A DNA stretch of 64,000 nucleotides from the NCBI RefSeq assembly GCF_003265705.1, contig NW_020312867.1, positions 6,726,898 through 6,790,897 of the forward strand. The letters run 5' to 3'. Shown one piece after another: positions 1 through 39,839 of the stretch (position 1 is the first letter of the stretch; each line of letters begins with the position of its first letter). This stretch comes from Callorhinus ursinus (lineage: Eukaryota > Chordata > Mammalia > Carnivora > Otariidae). A program made the position numbers and the translations under genes. The notes beneath the pieces were generated by a model, which made no database searches, was not told the origin of the DNA, and worked only from the letters and a program-made list of their open reading frames with translations.

Positions 1-27895
<27,895 letters not shown>

Positions 27896-28250
27896 CTCAG
27901 CGGCCCCCGGGGTCCCGGGGCGCCCGTGCCCGAAGGGAGACGAGCTGACTTTCGAGAAGAGGCAAGGGCCCCGCTCTGAGGGGCCTGGGCGCCGCGCGGT
28001 TTCTCCGGCTCCCCGGACGCTGAACCGCCCGCGTCCCCTCCCACTGGCCTCTAGGCCTCGGTGGTGCGTCCCGGCTGGGACCAGGGACGCTGTGGCACCC
28101 ACAGGCTATCTGGGTTCCTTAGCCTAGCCTTGAGCGATTCTAACCCCACCCCCATGCATCCTAACCCCGCCCCTGAAGAGTCTAACCCCACCGCAGGGAC
28201 TCTAATCCCACACCCCACCTCCCAGCACCCTAATCCCACCGCCCGAGGAC

Positions 28251-28450
28251 TTTTTTTTTTTTAAGATTTTATTTATTTATTTGATAGAGACAGAGACAGT
28301 GAGAGAGGGAACACAAGCGGGTGGAGTGGGAGAGGGAGAAGCAGGCTTCCTGCGGCGCAGGGAGCCCGATGAGGGGCTCGATCTCAGGACCCCGGGATCA
28401 TGACCTGAGCCGAAGGCAGACGCCCAACGACTGAGCCACCCAGGCGCCCC
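28251..28450 (-). mobile_element. CAN-SINE, minus strand, inside the 21-bp array
   Basis: taagattttatttatttatt through to gagccacccaggcgcccc. Confidence 0.93.
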
Positions 28451-28465
28451 TCACCGCACAAAGAC

Positions 28466-28655
28466 TTTTTTATAAAGATTTTATTTGTTTATTTGAGAGA
28501 AAGCGAGAGAGAATGAGAGCAGGAGCAGAGGCAGAGGAAGAAGCAGATTCCCCGTTGAGCAGGGATCCCGATGAGGGATTCGGTGCCAGGACCCTGGGAC
28601 CAGGACCTGGGCGGAAGGCAGACGCTTAACCGACTGAGCCACCCAGGAGTCCCCA
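28466..28655 (-). mobile_element. CAN-SINE, minus strand, second in the array
   Basis: ttttataaagattttatttg to ctgagccacccaggagtccc. It directly follows the previous SINE with only about 15 bp between. Confidence 0.9.
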
Positions 28656-29726
28656 AGGATTTTTTTTTAAACACCGCCCATCCCAGGCTTCTAACTCTGC
28701 CCCTAAGGATCCTAACCCCGCCCGGAAGGATAATAAACCTGCCCCTAAGAATTTTGATCCGTCCCCCAAAGATTCTAACCCCACCCCCTCCTCCAAATAC
28801 CTTACACCTGCCCTAATGCATTATAATCCCCGCCTCCCCAAACCCTAATGCGGTCCCCAAAGGGATTAAACCCGTCCTCACAAGAACTGCAACACCATCT
28901 CTTCCCAAAATCCTAATTCTGCCCCCAAAAGGATTTAGAATCTCACATTTGAAGGATTTTTTAGCCTCAGCCAACCGGAGTTTTTTCATCCTGCCCCCAA
29001 GGATTCTAATCCAGCCAACCAAAGGATCTTAACCCTTCTCTTCAAAGGATTCTGACCCAGCCCTCCAGATTCATAACCCTAACCCCAGGGAATCTAATCC
29101 TGCTCCTGGGTAATCCCAATCTTGTTCCCAAAGGATTTTAATCCACCCCTCAGGATTCCAATCCAATCCACCCAAAAAAATGCCAACGCTACCCTCAAGG
29201 ATTTTAACCTCTCATCAAAGGATTCCAACTCAGCCCCCAAGGATCCTAACCCCTATCCTCGGCACTCTCACAGGATTCTAACCCCCACCCCCTTTAGCAT
29301 TCTGACCGGTTTTCCCTACCACTTCAATCCACTCTTACGAGCCCAGGCCCCTCCCCCACACCGTGTCCCAAGCCTTCCGGGTACTTCTGTGGTCTGCGGG
29401 TTCTGCTCCACAGGCCCCGCGCGATTCAAAGGGCATGCAAAGTTTCTCACCCGCAGGCACCGCCCTGGCTCATTCTTGGCCGGTTTCCTGCAGCTCAGAT
29501 GACTTTGAAAATTGAGGGGGCGGGATGCCTGGCTGGAGGGCAACTGGAGGCCCCACATGAATGAGATGTGCCCAGGACCAGGCAAGGACAGAGCACATCT
29601 CCTGGAAAAAGAGAGGTATTGTCGCACCGAATTCTGCCAAGTACACTTCCAAGATGTGTAAGTATCTTACAGTGTTTCTGTATTCCCACTGCTACCAGCC
29701 ACTTCAGGCTACCATCATCTCTTCAC

Positions 29727-29758
29727 TCATTCATTCATTCATTCATTCATTCAGCAAT
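29727..29758. repeat. (CATT)n microsatellite
   Basis: Seven to eight units of cattc/attc. It adjoins an inverted MER20. Confidence 0.85.
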
Positions 29759-29783
29759 ACTATGCTGAGTGCAGGGCTACACA

Positions 29784-29985
29784 GGGCTTCTCAACTTCAG
29801 TACTATTGACATTTGAGCTGCATAATTCTTTGTTGTGGGGGGGTTGTCCTGGGCAACGTAGGATGATGAACAGCATTCCTGGACTCCACCTACTAAATGC
29901 CAGTAGCAACCTCCTTCTCCACTTGTGACAACCAAAAATGTCTCCAAACATAACTAAATGTGTGTGGGGGAGGGGGGCGGGCAGA
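29784..29985 (-). repeat. MER20-like DNA transposon remnant
   Basis: Text gcttctcaacttcagtacta, ttgacatttgagctgcataa, ttgtgacaaccaaaaatgtc and atgccagtagcaacctcc is the MER20 pattern inverted. Confidence 0.85.
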
Positions 29986-30067
29986 ACCATGAATTAAAAG
30001 ATAATGACCCTGCTCTTATGTGTTTGGTATCTGTGCTGAAATACACATATGTGATTTTAAAAATAAA

Positions 30068-30266
30068 TTTTTTTAAAGATTTTATTTATTTATTTATTTG
30101 AGAGAGAGAGAATGAGAGATAGAGAGCACGAGAGGGAAGAGGGTCAGAGGGAGAAGCAGGGCTCCTGCTGAGCAGGGAGCCCTATGTGGGACTCGATCCC
30201 GGGACTCTAGGATCATGACCTGAGCTGAAGGCAGTCGCTTAACCAACTGAGCCACCCAGGCGCCCT
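30068..30266 (-). mobile_element. CAN-SINE, minus strand
   Basis: ttttaaagattttatttatt to gagccacccaggcgccc; the duplication taaaaataaattttt is on both sides. Confidence 0.93.
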
Positions 30267-30279
30267 AAAAATAAATTTT

Positions 30280-30452
30280 TAAAAGATTTATTTATTTATT
30301 TTAGGTGGGGAAGGGCAGAGGGAGAGGGAAAGTCTCAAGCAGACTCCACGCTGAGTGCAGACCCCGATGTGGAGCTCCATCCCAGGACCCTGAGATCATG
30401 ACCTGACCTGAAACAAAGGGTTGGATGCTCAACTGAGCCACCCAGGTGCCCC
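30280..30452 (-). mobile_element. Older CAN-SINE, minus strand
   Basis: aaaagatttatttatttatt to gagccacccaggtgcccc. It lies directly behind the preceding SINE. Confidence 0.88.
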
Positions 30453-30739
30453 TTTAGAAATAATTTTAATTCTGTGTTTAATTTACTTTAATAGTACTTA
30501 ATTTTGTGCTCCCCCCACTCCATCCCTGTTATTAACATTTAGCCACATTGCTGAAGGTCATTGTCTACATCTCCACAGTTTATTTGTCCATCCCCCTAGT
30601 CATGGACATCTAGATGGCACACAGCTTTGGGCTACCACGTCCCCAACGGACGGGTGTAAGAATTTTGTAAAGACTTGCTTTGCCAAGAATGATGGTTGCT
30701 TGCAGATGGCTGCTGCCAAAATTCTTCTAACATTTCCCC

Positions 30740-30890
30740 ACATCTTTTTTTATTTAAATTAATTCAAACAGTCTTATAGAACACCCAGTGCTCATTACAT
30801 CACATGCCCTCCTTAATGTCCATCACCCAGTTACCACATCCCCCCAACCCCCTCCCCTCATTTCCCCACATCTTGACCGACTCTTGGTAT
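30740..30890 (-). repeat. Carnivore L1 3'UTR fragment
   Basis: gaacacccagtgctcattac, atgccctccttaatgtccat matches the 3' end of the L1 at 6139. Confidence 0.75.
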
Positions 30891-30902
30891 CATCCATCAG
30901 TC

Positions 30903-31094
30903 TTTAAAAAAAAAAAAGATTTCATTTATTTATTTGAGAGAGAGAGAAAGACAGCAAGAGCAGGGGAGGGGCAGAAGGAGAGAAGCAGACTCCCCGCTGA
31001 GCAGGGAGCCCGATGCAGGCTCGATCCCAGGACCCTGGGATCATGACCTGAGCAGAAGGCAGACGCTTAACGACTGAGCCACCCAGGCGCCCCT
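30903..31094 (-). mobile_element. CAN-SINE, minus strand
   Basis: aaaagatttcatttatttat to gagccacccaggcgcccctg. Confidence 0.93.
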
Positions 31095-31609
31095 GAAAGT
31101 AGGTTATTTGGAAGATGCAGAAAACACTGTAGTGGTGTAGGTGAATAAGATAGGAGAGGGAAGAAAGCCAATTAAGAGAGCATTGCAACCAATTATACAA
31201 CTGTGGGCTCCTGGAACTCACTCCTGCTGGAGGGGGAATTCTGGAGACACTGTAGTATTCCCACTTCATAGGTACCCTTCCTGGAAGATGAGGGCGCTGG
31301 GGCATTTATGTACCAACTCCTGGCAGACATTGGATGAGGGATGCTCTTGGGGGGTATTAATCCTTCAGCACTTCTAGCCTGCCCCATGCATACTCCAGCC
31401 ACCAGAGAGAGAGCCTCCAGGAAGAGAGATACATGTTCTGGGAACACGAGAGGGTCATCATTACCATCAGCTACACCTTCTTCCACAAGTTTGTCATTCT
31501 GATGGCAAAGGACCACAGACAGCTGAAACATTGACCTGTTAACAGCCAATTCCACCTGCCCCTCTTTTTGCTATTGAAGTAATGCTGCAATAAAAATCTG
31601 TGCGTGTTT

Positions 31610-32310
31610 CCAAAGTTCCTATCAACTTTATTGTGGCATAGTTTTATATATAAAATGCACCATTAAAATACTCAGCTTGATGAATTTTGGTAAAGGTATA
31701 CACCTGTGTAACCACCACCCTAATCAAGATATAGAACATTTCTACCACTCCAAAGAATTCCCTTATACCCTATTGCAGTCAACTTCTCCCCCACTTCATT
31801 GCCTGTTTTTGGTTTTTTGTCTATTGTAGATTAGCTTTGTCTTTTCTAGAATTTTAAATAAATGCAATCATACCGTATGTTTCTTTTATGTCTGTCTTCT
31901 CTTACTTCCATATTACTTTTGAGATTTTCCATGTTGTTACATGTTGCAGTATTTTGTTCCTTTTCACTGCTGAGTAGTATTCCTCAGTATAGATATATCA
32001 CTATTTGTTTATCCGTTTACTTGCTGATGGACATTTGGGTTGTTTTCAGGTTTTGGTTACATGAAGAAAGCTGCTATGAACCTTCATGTGCAAGCCTTTG
32101 TATGGACATGCTTTATTTCTCTTGAGTAAATACTTAGGACTGGAGTTGCTGGGTCAAGTGGTGAGTGTATATTTTAACCTGATTAATACACCGCTACATT
32201 GGTTTTCAAAGCAATTATACCATTTTGCATTCCGACCAGCAATGTATGGTTTCCAGTTTCTCCACATCCTTGCCTATTTGGTATTGTCATTCTTTTTAAT
32301 TAAAAAAAGT
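31610..32310 (-). repeat. Old L1M LINE fragment, inverted
   Basis: aactttattgtggcatagtt, accaccaccctaatcaagat, tgatggacatttgggttgtt and ggagttgctgggtcaagtgg are reverse L1 ORF2/3'UTR. Confidence 0.85.
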
Positions 32311-32439
32311 ATTTCCCGTCTAACTCATATTAGCATCAAAGAACATTTATACAATTACAAATTTATCCTAAAACACTGCCTTACCAGTACTTGGGGTGGC
32401 AAACATTTTATTGATTGATTCATTCATTCATTGTCATGG

Positions 32440-32640
32440 GGAATATAGCCGACCACAAGAAGTAGTGCTAAATGCTGCATCTTTGGCATCAATCTAGAGT
32501 TCAAACCCTGGCACTGCCATTTATCAACTGAATGACCTTGAACAAATCAAATCACTTCTCTGAGCCTCAGTTTCCTCATCTATCGAGTGGAAATAACAAT
32601 GTATTTATCTCAGTGAATCATTGTGAAAATCAATTGACAT
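32440..32640 (+). repeat. MIR SINE
   Basis: gttcaaaccctggcactgcc, ctctgagcctcagtttcctc, gagtggaaataacaatg. Confidence 0.8.
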
Positions 32641-33250
32641 CTTATGTGCAAGGGTGATAGGATTACAAGAAAAATAAATCAGAGCAAGAGGTTGGTATGT
32701 GACTTGAGACAGAGTGGTCAGGGTAGACCTCTCTGAGGAGGTAGCATGTAGCAGAGACCTGATGAACTGGGGGAGTGAGCCATGTGATAATCTGGGGGAA
32801 GCATGTTCCAAACAGAAGGAACAATAACGGCAAAAGTCCTGAGGTGCAACCGCACTTGGTGTGTTTAAGGGATAAAGGAGGCCACGTAGCTGGATCAGAG
32901 TGGGTGCAGAGGAGAGTGATGGAAATGACGTTGGAAAGGTAGTGAAATCAGAATGTGAGGCCAAGAAGTCTTGGTGTTGATATAAAACTTTAATTGACAC
33001 AAGATGGGAGCCATTGGAAGGTTTTGAGCAGAGGAGTAAGCCACACTGGCTTGTGTTTTAATGGGATCTGTCTGGCTGCTGGGTGGAGAATGGATTGGAG
33101 GGGCATGAGGAAAGCAGGGACCCCAATGAGCAGGCTGAGGCAGTCATCCAAGGATAATATGATGGTGGCATGGGCCAGGGTGGTGGCAACTGACAGTCGT
33201 AAGAGCTCAGAGAGAAAAAAGATCAGAATGCCTGAGACTTCATGGGTATG
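32640..33250 (-). repeat. L2 LINE, long inverted fragment
   Basis: ttccaaacagaaggaacaat, ggcaaaagtcctgaggtgca, tggctgctgggtggagaatg and gatggtggcatgggccaggg parallel the L2 at 14105. Confidence 0.82.
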
Positions 33251-33400
33251 TACAAGGGAAGTCAATACAGCACCACTTTTACTAGGAAAGGGTTGGAAAT
33301 AATCTAGATATCCATCATTTGGGGACTGGGAAAATAAATGATAATGCACTAATGGAGTACCAAGCTGTTGTCAAAAAGAATGAGGATGTATAAAAACTAA

Positions 33401-33594
33401 TTGTATTTTATTTATTTATTTGTTTGTTTGTTTGTTTGGGTGGGTGGGGGGCAAGGGGAGAGAGGGAGAGAGAATCCTAAGCAGGCTCCACACCCAGCAC
33501 AGAGCCCAACATGGGGCTTGATCTCATGACCCTTGATCTCTTGATCTGAAATCAAGAGTCAGATGCTCAACTGACTGAGCCACCCAGGTGCCCC
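33401..33594 (-). mobile_element. Older CAN-SINE, minus strand
   Basis: ttttatttatttatttgttt to gagccacccaggtgccccc. The target duplication aaactaattg flanks it and it breaks into the 5' side of the adjacent L1. Confidence 0.9.
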
Positions 33595-34830
33595 CAAACT
33601 AATTGAATTTCTATACACTAGCAATGAACAATCTGAAAATAAGGTTAAGAAAACAATTTCATTTACAATATCACCAAAAAGAATAAAAAGTTTGGGAATA
33701 ATTTTAACAAAAATAGTGCAAGATAATTCAAAAACTAAAAAATCACCCTTGAAAGAAACTGAAGAAGACCTAAACAAAGTCATCTCATAGGATGGGAAAG
33801 ATATCTCATGGAAAAGACATTTCTTCTTAGATTGGAAGACTTAATATTGTGAAGGTGACGATAGTCTTCAAATTGATCAACATAATTCCCATCTATTAAA
33901 AAAAATTGACAGGTTCACCCCAAAAGTTATATGGAAACACAAGGAATCCAGAACAGCGAAGCAATCCTGAAAAAGTAAAACAAAGTTGGAGGACTCTGAA
34001 ACTTACTATAAAGTTACAGTAATCAAGACAGTGTGGTACTGTCATAAAGATAGAAATATATAACAATGGAACAGAATTGAGAGTCCAGAAGTAAACCCTC
34101 ACATTATGGCCAAGTGATTTCCAGCAAGGGTGCCAAGACAATTCAGTGGGGGAAAGAATAGTCTTTTCAATAAATGGTGCTATAACTAGATATCCCCATG
34201 CAAAATAATGAAATGGACCCCTACCTCACACCATCCACAAAAATAAGTCAAAATGGATCATAGACCTAAATGTCTGAGCTAAAACTATAAAAGTCTTCAT
34301 GATTTGGGGTTAAGCAAAGCCTTCTTAAATGTGACACAGGTAGCAAAAACAACAAAAACTGATAAACCGGATTTCATCAAAATTAAAGCTTGTGCAGCAA
34401 ATGAGACAATCAAGAAAATGAAAAGACAATGCACAGAATGGGGGCAAATACAGATCTCCTAAGGGACTGGTATCCCAAATATATATACACTACAACGCAG
34501 CAATAAAAAGACAACATAATTGAAAAGTGGACAAAAGATTTGAATAGACATTTCTCCAAAGAAATTATACAAATAGCTAACAAGCACATGAAAAGATGCT
34601 TATTATCATTAGTCATTAGGGAAATACAAATTAAAGCCACAATGAGATGTCACTATACAACATTAGAATGATTATAATCAAAAAGATATAATAACAAGTG
34701 TTGATGGGCAGGGTGACAGAGCAAGGAAGGAGACTTACTGGTCCTAGTATACCCTTTGTACTCTTGAATTTTGGACCACTTGAATATATTAACTACTCAA
34801 AAATTAAAAGTCAATTTAAAAATCAGAGAC
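33595..34830 (+). repeat. L1 LINE ORF2 fragment, 1.2 kb, plus strand
   Basis: aatttctatacactagcaat, gttggaggactctgaaactt, tacagtaatcaagacagtgt and gaaatacaaattaaagccac are classic L1 ORF2 DNA. Frame breaks are frequent; it is not coding. Confidence 0.9.
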
Positions 34831-34832
34831 TT

Positions 34833-34948
34833 CAGGGGCACCTGGCTCGCTCAGTCTGCATAACATGTGACTCTTAATCTTGGGGTTGTGAGTTTGAGTT
34901 CCACGTTGGGTGTAGCTATTACTTAAAAATAAAAAATCTTAAAAAAAT
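34833..34948 (+). mobile_element. Short CAN-SINE, plus strand
   Basis: ggggcacctggctcgctcag to taaaaataaaaaatctt. Confidence 0.87.
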
Positions 34949-34989
34949 ATCAGAGACAGAGGTAGAATTGAGGCTGGGTAGGATTTTTA

Positions 34990-35194
34990 TTTTTATTTTT
35001 ATTTTTTAAAGATTTTATTTATTTATTTGAGAGAGAGAGAATGAGAGTTAGAGAGCACGAGAGGGAAGAGGGTCAGAGGGAGAAGCAGACTCCCTGCCGA
35101 GCAGGGAGCCCGATGCGGGACTCGATCCCGGGACTCCAGGATCATGACCTGAGCCGAAGGCAGTCGCTTAACCAACTGAGCCACCCAGGCGCCC
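34990..35194 (-). mobile_element. CAN-SINE, minus strand
   Basis: tttttaaagattttatttat to gccacccaggcgccc; duplication ctgggtaggattttta on both sides. Confidence 0.94.
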
Positions 35195-35394
35195 TGGGTA
35201 GGATTTTTAGAGGATGAAAAAGTCAAGAAAAGTTTTTGGTGTGTACTTGACAATGGGGTCAGGGATGGAGGAATGATGGAAGCAAAGGCACTGAAGCTAG
35301 ACTGAGTACTTTTCACTAGCTGTGATTTTGCTTTCTCATCGGCAAAGTGGAATGATAAGAGTACCTACTTCACCAGATCATTAAATTATTGCAT

Positions 35395-35590
35395 TAAAAG
35401 CTCTTATTATTGTGCCCTCACTTATATCATTTGATTTAATCTCTTTGAGATAAGAATGATTATAAATGGATGGCTCAGAGAGGTAGAGACACCTGCTCAA
35501 GGTCACACAGCCAGTTAGCGACAGAGCTGGGATTCAAACCCAGGTCTGTGAGTCTCCAGTGTACCTCCAAAGCCGGTGCTTGTAATGAGT
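35395..35590 (-). repeat. MIR SINE
   Basis: Inverted MIR: gcccaaggtcacacag-like text (ctcaaggtcacacagccagt) and gagctgggattcaaacccag. Confidence 0.8.
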
Positions 35591-36174
35591 ACACAAACTC
35601 AGTAAGTGTGCCCTGGAGACTGAGGAGTAGAGAGACAAATTCGGATTAAAGGACACATCCCAGGGCTCAGTCCTGGAGGGAGGGCAGGAGCTGGGGAACA
35701 ACGCAGGCTTCACTTTACAGTGAGTCAGATGATGGCTCTTTCAAAAATATATTTTCCTATCTCAGAAGGCATTTGCATTTCATATTTCAAATTCTTTGGG
35801 ACCACTGTTGATTGTTCTATATTCAAAACAGTATGAGGAATGGGGAAGAGAGCCACAACCATTATTTCAGGGCTCAGATATTTCCCCTTTTATTTGCAAA
35901 GTAGCCAGTGTTCATTTCACAGCAATACCCTCCCAGGCAGGTCACTGCTGCCCTCATTTTCCAAGAGAGGCAAATGAAAATCTGAGAAGACCAGCCCCTG
36001 AGAAACTCACAACAACCCCAAGAGGTCCTTGATGCCCCTTCCTAAAGTTCCCCCATTCTGCATCACCTCTAGCTCCTTCCCTCACCCTGCCTTAGTTTTC
36101 TCCAGAGGACTTTTCATGTACATATTTATAATAAGTTAATCTGTTTATTGTCTGTCTCTTCTGCTTATTTGCAA

Positions 36175-36610
36175 GTTCCATGAAGGTACTATTCGTGTGC
36201 CCATTTTACAGATGAAGAAACTGAAGTTCAAAGTTTGTAAATAGCCAGTGAGGAATAGCATTGAGATCCAAACCCTTCATTCTTTGATTAATTCTATTAA
36301 TATTTATTGAGGGCTTATTATGTGCATGTCTGCCAGGGGCTGGAAGCACAAAAAGATGAACAAGATAGTTTTCAAGCAACATCCAAATGAATTAGGGAGA
36401 TAAAAACTTAAACCGATAACCTAGATAGAGTGGAAAATGCTGTGCATGATATTGTAGGACCAAGTAGGAGGGACATTGGTCCAGCCTGGGGTGCATCAAG
36501 GAGGACTTCTTGAAGGAGGTGATAGGTCGACATTTAAAGGATACTAACAGAAGATCATCGCAAAGGGTTTTTCAGACAGAAGAGACAGCCTGACAAAGAC
36601 TGGAGGGAGG
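36175..36610 (-). repeat. MIR then L2, both inverted
   Basis: cattttacagatgaagaaac marks MIR. It is followed by aatatttattgagggcttat, a diverged L2 end. Confidence 0.65.
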
Positions 36611-37398
36611 AACAGCCTGGCCTGACTGATGAACCACAAACACTTCTGTGTCCTCGGTGCCTGAAGCCCCTGGGCACAGACAGGTGGAAAATCAGCCTTG
36701 GAAATGGCAGCAGAAGCTGATGAACTGGGGCTTTCTCTTGTGGCTGAACGGATAGACTATGGGTGTCTTGGAAGCTTACCTACACCAGGTACCATCCTAG
36801 AGTCAGCTGACCTCCTATTCAGGGGTATGGTGGGACTAGGCAGGAATGGGGGTGCTGAGGGGAGCCCAAGAAGTTGTTTTTCTGCCCCCAGCTGCATGGC
36901 CTCCTTCAGCTGACGGGTTTCCCCGTCCCCCCCCAAGGGGGTTGGGGGACAGTTCAGTTTCACAACCCCCTGCCTTCCCCTAGCGTCCCCGGAGGGCAAG
37001 AAAAGAGGAAGCACTCATTGGACTTCCTCCTGGGTCCGGGTGCATGCAAGCTCAGGCAGGTCACCTCAGCGGGCGGGGGTGCTAAGCCAGACCTGCCACC
37101 CGCCTCCCAGCATTCTGCGAAATAACAGGGCCTGGGTCCCAGCCTTGCCCCCACTCAGTGGCGGCCACTCCCGCGGGGTGCGCCCAGGCCCCAGAACAAG
37201 AAGAATGGGTTCCCGTCCCAGCAATTCTGATATGCTGTCTACTCTTGAACAAGACCTTCTCTCTGAGCTTTGCATCTTGAACAAGGCACATCCTACTCAG
37301 GAATTTAAAACTGAGGCAATGTGCACAAATTGACATGGAGGGATCCCCAAGACTGCAGAATAGTATGAAAGTACACTCATTTAAAAAGTAACATGGTT

Positions 37399-37598
37399 GG
37401 GGCGCCTGGGTGGCTCAGTCGTTAAGCGTCTGCCTTCAGCTCAGGTCATGATCCCAGGGTCCTGGGATCGAGCCCCGCATCGGGCTCCCTGCTCTGCGGG
37501 AAGCCTGCTTCTCCCTCTCCCAACTCCCCTCTGCTTGTGTTCCCTCTCTCGCTGTGTCTCTCTCTCTCTGTCAAATAAATAAAATCTTAAAAAAAAAA
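37399..37598 (+). mobile_element. CAN-SINE, plus strand
   Basis: ggcgcctgggtggctcagtc to caaataaataaaatctt; near-identical aaaaagtaacaYggtt repeats flank it. Confidence 0.94.
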
Positions 37599-37995
37599 GT
37601 AACACGGTTTTGTATTTACCTATATCTGTATGTAAATGCAAAGAGAAAGGTGAGGGGCTTTACAGCTGTCAACTTTACAGCTGACAAGAATAGAAGTTGC
37701 CACCGAAGAAGATAGGAACATTGGAAGCAGGGGGAAGAGATGGTGACTGTTTTTTAGGTTTTTTGTTTTTGTTTTTTTCATTTTTAAACTAGACTATATT
37801 TGTTTTTATTTGTGTAATTAATGGACTGATATATGTGGTTATTGAAAGGTCTTCTCCTCAAACATTTTGCTATGAAAATTTCCAAACATACAGGAAAATT
37901 GAAGGATTTACAACAAAACCCCTACAGTACTTACCATGGACATTCTACTTGCTTCATCACGTCGGTCCATCTAGCTATCCAACAATTCATCTTGT

Positions 37996-38191
37996 TTTTT
38001 ATAGATTTTATTTGTTGATTTGAAAGAGAAAGAGAGTACGAGTAGGGGGAGGGGCAGAGGGACAGCAGACTCCCCACTGAGCGCCCAGCAGGGTGGGTGG
38101 GTGGGGGGCTTGATCCCAGGACCCTGAGATCATGACCTGACCCGAGGGTAGACACTTAACCGATTAACTGACTGAGCCACCCAGGTGCCCC
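37996..38191 (-). mobile_element. CAN-SINE, minus strand, diverged
   Basis: ttttatagattttatttgtt to gagccacccaggtgcccc. Confidence 0.87.
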
Positions 38192-38279
38192 ATCATCAAT
38201 GCATCTTTTTGAAATGCATTTCAAAGTAAATTACTTCAGCCCACATATTATTAACTAGAGTTCAATGTTTGTTTACAGA

Positions 38280-38303
38280 ATTTTTTTAGAGGGGGGAGGG
38301 GCA

Positions 38304-38338
<35 letters not shown>

Positions 38339-38461
38339 TCAAGCAGGCTCCACGGCCAGCAAGGAGCCCCATGGGGGTGTCTTATCTCAGGACCCTGAGA
38401 TCATGACCTGAGTGGAAATCAGGAGTCCGATGTTTAACCAACTGAGCCACCCAGGTGCCCC
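38280..38461 (-). mobile_element. CAN-SINE, minus strand, with (GA)n
   Basis: ttttttagaggggggagggg to gagccacccaggtgccc. It contains a (GA)n run at 38308-38335 and shares its target with the next SINE. Confidence 0.87.
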
Positions 38462-38470
38462 TGTTTACAG

Positions 38471-38660
38471 TATTTTTTTTTAAGATTTTATTTATTTGAC
38501 AGAGACACAGCGAGAGGGAACACAAGCAGGGGGAGTGGGAGAGGGAGAAGCAGGCTTCCCACAGAGCAGGGAACCCGATGTGGGGCTCGATCCCAGGACC
38601 CTGGGATCACGACCCGAGCTGAAGGCAGACGCTTAAAGACTGAGCCACCCAGGCGCCTCT
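38471..38660 (-). mobile_element. CAN-SINE, minus strand
   Basis: tttttaagattttatttatt to gagccacccaggcgcctc, with tgtttacagtatttttt on both sides. Confidence 0.92.
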
Positions 38661-38901
38661 GTTTACAGTATTTTTTATGTAAAAATTACATATAACAGAG
38701 TGCATAAGATTAAGTGTACATTTCCTGAGTTTTTACAAATGCATATGCATCAATGTAACTTCAATCCCATAAGATACCCATTTCTATCAGTCTAGAAAGT
38801 TCCCTCTTGTCCTACAGTGTATTTGAATTGCCAACATTCTATGAGTCAGCATTCAACACAGGGCCAGGTATATAGTAAGTGCTCAATAAATGTTAGCTGA
38901 G

Positions 38902-39005
38902 GGGTGCCTGGCTGGCTCAGTCAGTGGAGTGTGTGACTCCTGATCTTGGGGTTGTGGGTTTGAACCCCACATTGGGTGAAAAATAAAATCTTTAAAAAAA
39001 ATAAA
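38902..39005 (+). mobile_element. Short CAN-SINE, plus strand
   Basis: gggtgcctggctggctcagt to ataaaatctttaaaaaaa. The duplication aataaatgttagctga is seen at 38885-38900 and 39006-39021. Confidence 0.92.
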
Positions 39006-39702
39006 AATAAATGTTAGCTGAAGGAATGCATGTGCACATGGCCTATTTCCCTGAAGGCAGAAGCATTTCTTTTTCTCTTGCACTCCCCCACAGAACTGAA
39101 ATTCAGTAAATGCTTAATAAAGACATATTGATTGCATTAGGTATATATTGTGTAACAAACTACCCAAAATTTAGCAGCTTAAAACATTATAAAGAGTTAT
39201 TATCTCACACACAATTTCAGTGGGTCAGGAATTAGGGGGCAGCTTAGCTCAGTGGTTTGACTTGAGATTTTTCATGAGGCTGCAGTCAAGAGCAGCCTGG
39301 AATTATCTGAGGGATTGACTGGGGCTGAGGATCCATTTCCAAGATGCCCCACCCACAGGACCATTGGCAGGAAACGCCCATTCCTCACCAAGCGAACCTC
39401 TCCATAATACTTGCCTGAGTGTGCTCCTGACAGGGGGGCAGGCTCCCCCAAGAAGGAGTGATCCAGGAGAGCAAGGTGAAGTATCACATTGATTACCCAG
39501 GTCATCCCTAGTCAATGTAGGGAGTAGTCTACACAAGAGCAGGAATACTATGAGGCTGGACTAACTGGGGTCTTCTTGGAGACAGTAGTCATTATGAACA
39601 TGTATTCAAATTTTCTGAGCACTCGCTTTGTGCTGGGTGTGATGCTGGGCTCCAGGGAACGCAGGAATGAGTCAGAACTGACTATCCTGCTTCCCCTCAC
39701 AC

Positions 39703-39754
<52 letters not shown>
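39703..39754. repeat. (TG)n microsatellite
   Basis: About 25 uninterrupted TG dinucleotides. Confidence 0.97.
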
Positions 39755-39839
39755 GGAGTGGCGGATGGGGGGGAGATCAGACAGACATGGAAACAGATGG
39801 TGTTACAGAGTACAATAAATATCACAATAGTGGTTTTAA

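Larger units (their letters stand above)
28131..29310. repeat. Degenerate ~21-bp tandem array upstream of HCK, split by two SINEs
   Basis: Units resemble GGATTCTAACCCCRCCCC plus a few bases. Clear anchors (taac/taat after att/atc) fall at 28141, 28162, 28183, 28203, then after the SINEs at 28692, 28713, 28734, 28755, 28775 and onward to about 29300, spaced 20-23 bp. I estimate about five units before the SINEs and about thirty after. On the HCK sense strand the units are G-rich (GGGGYGGGGTTAGAATCC). I do not recognise the family. Confidence 0.85.

Noticed and set aside
28102..28102. Apparent upstream start codon for a longer HCK form
   Set aside because: The codon is GTG, not ATG. It is a possible but unsupported eukaryotic start and lies near or beyond the likely transcription start.
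28131..29310. CRISPR-like or telomeric repeat
   Set aside because: Units are contiguous and degenerate without spacers, the genome is mammalian, and the CCCTAA-like text is not a hexamer array.
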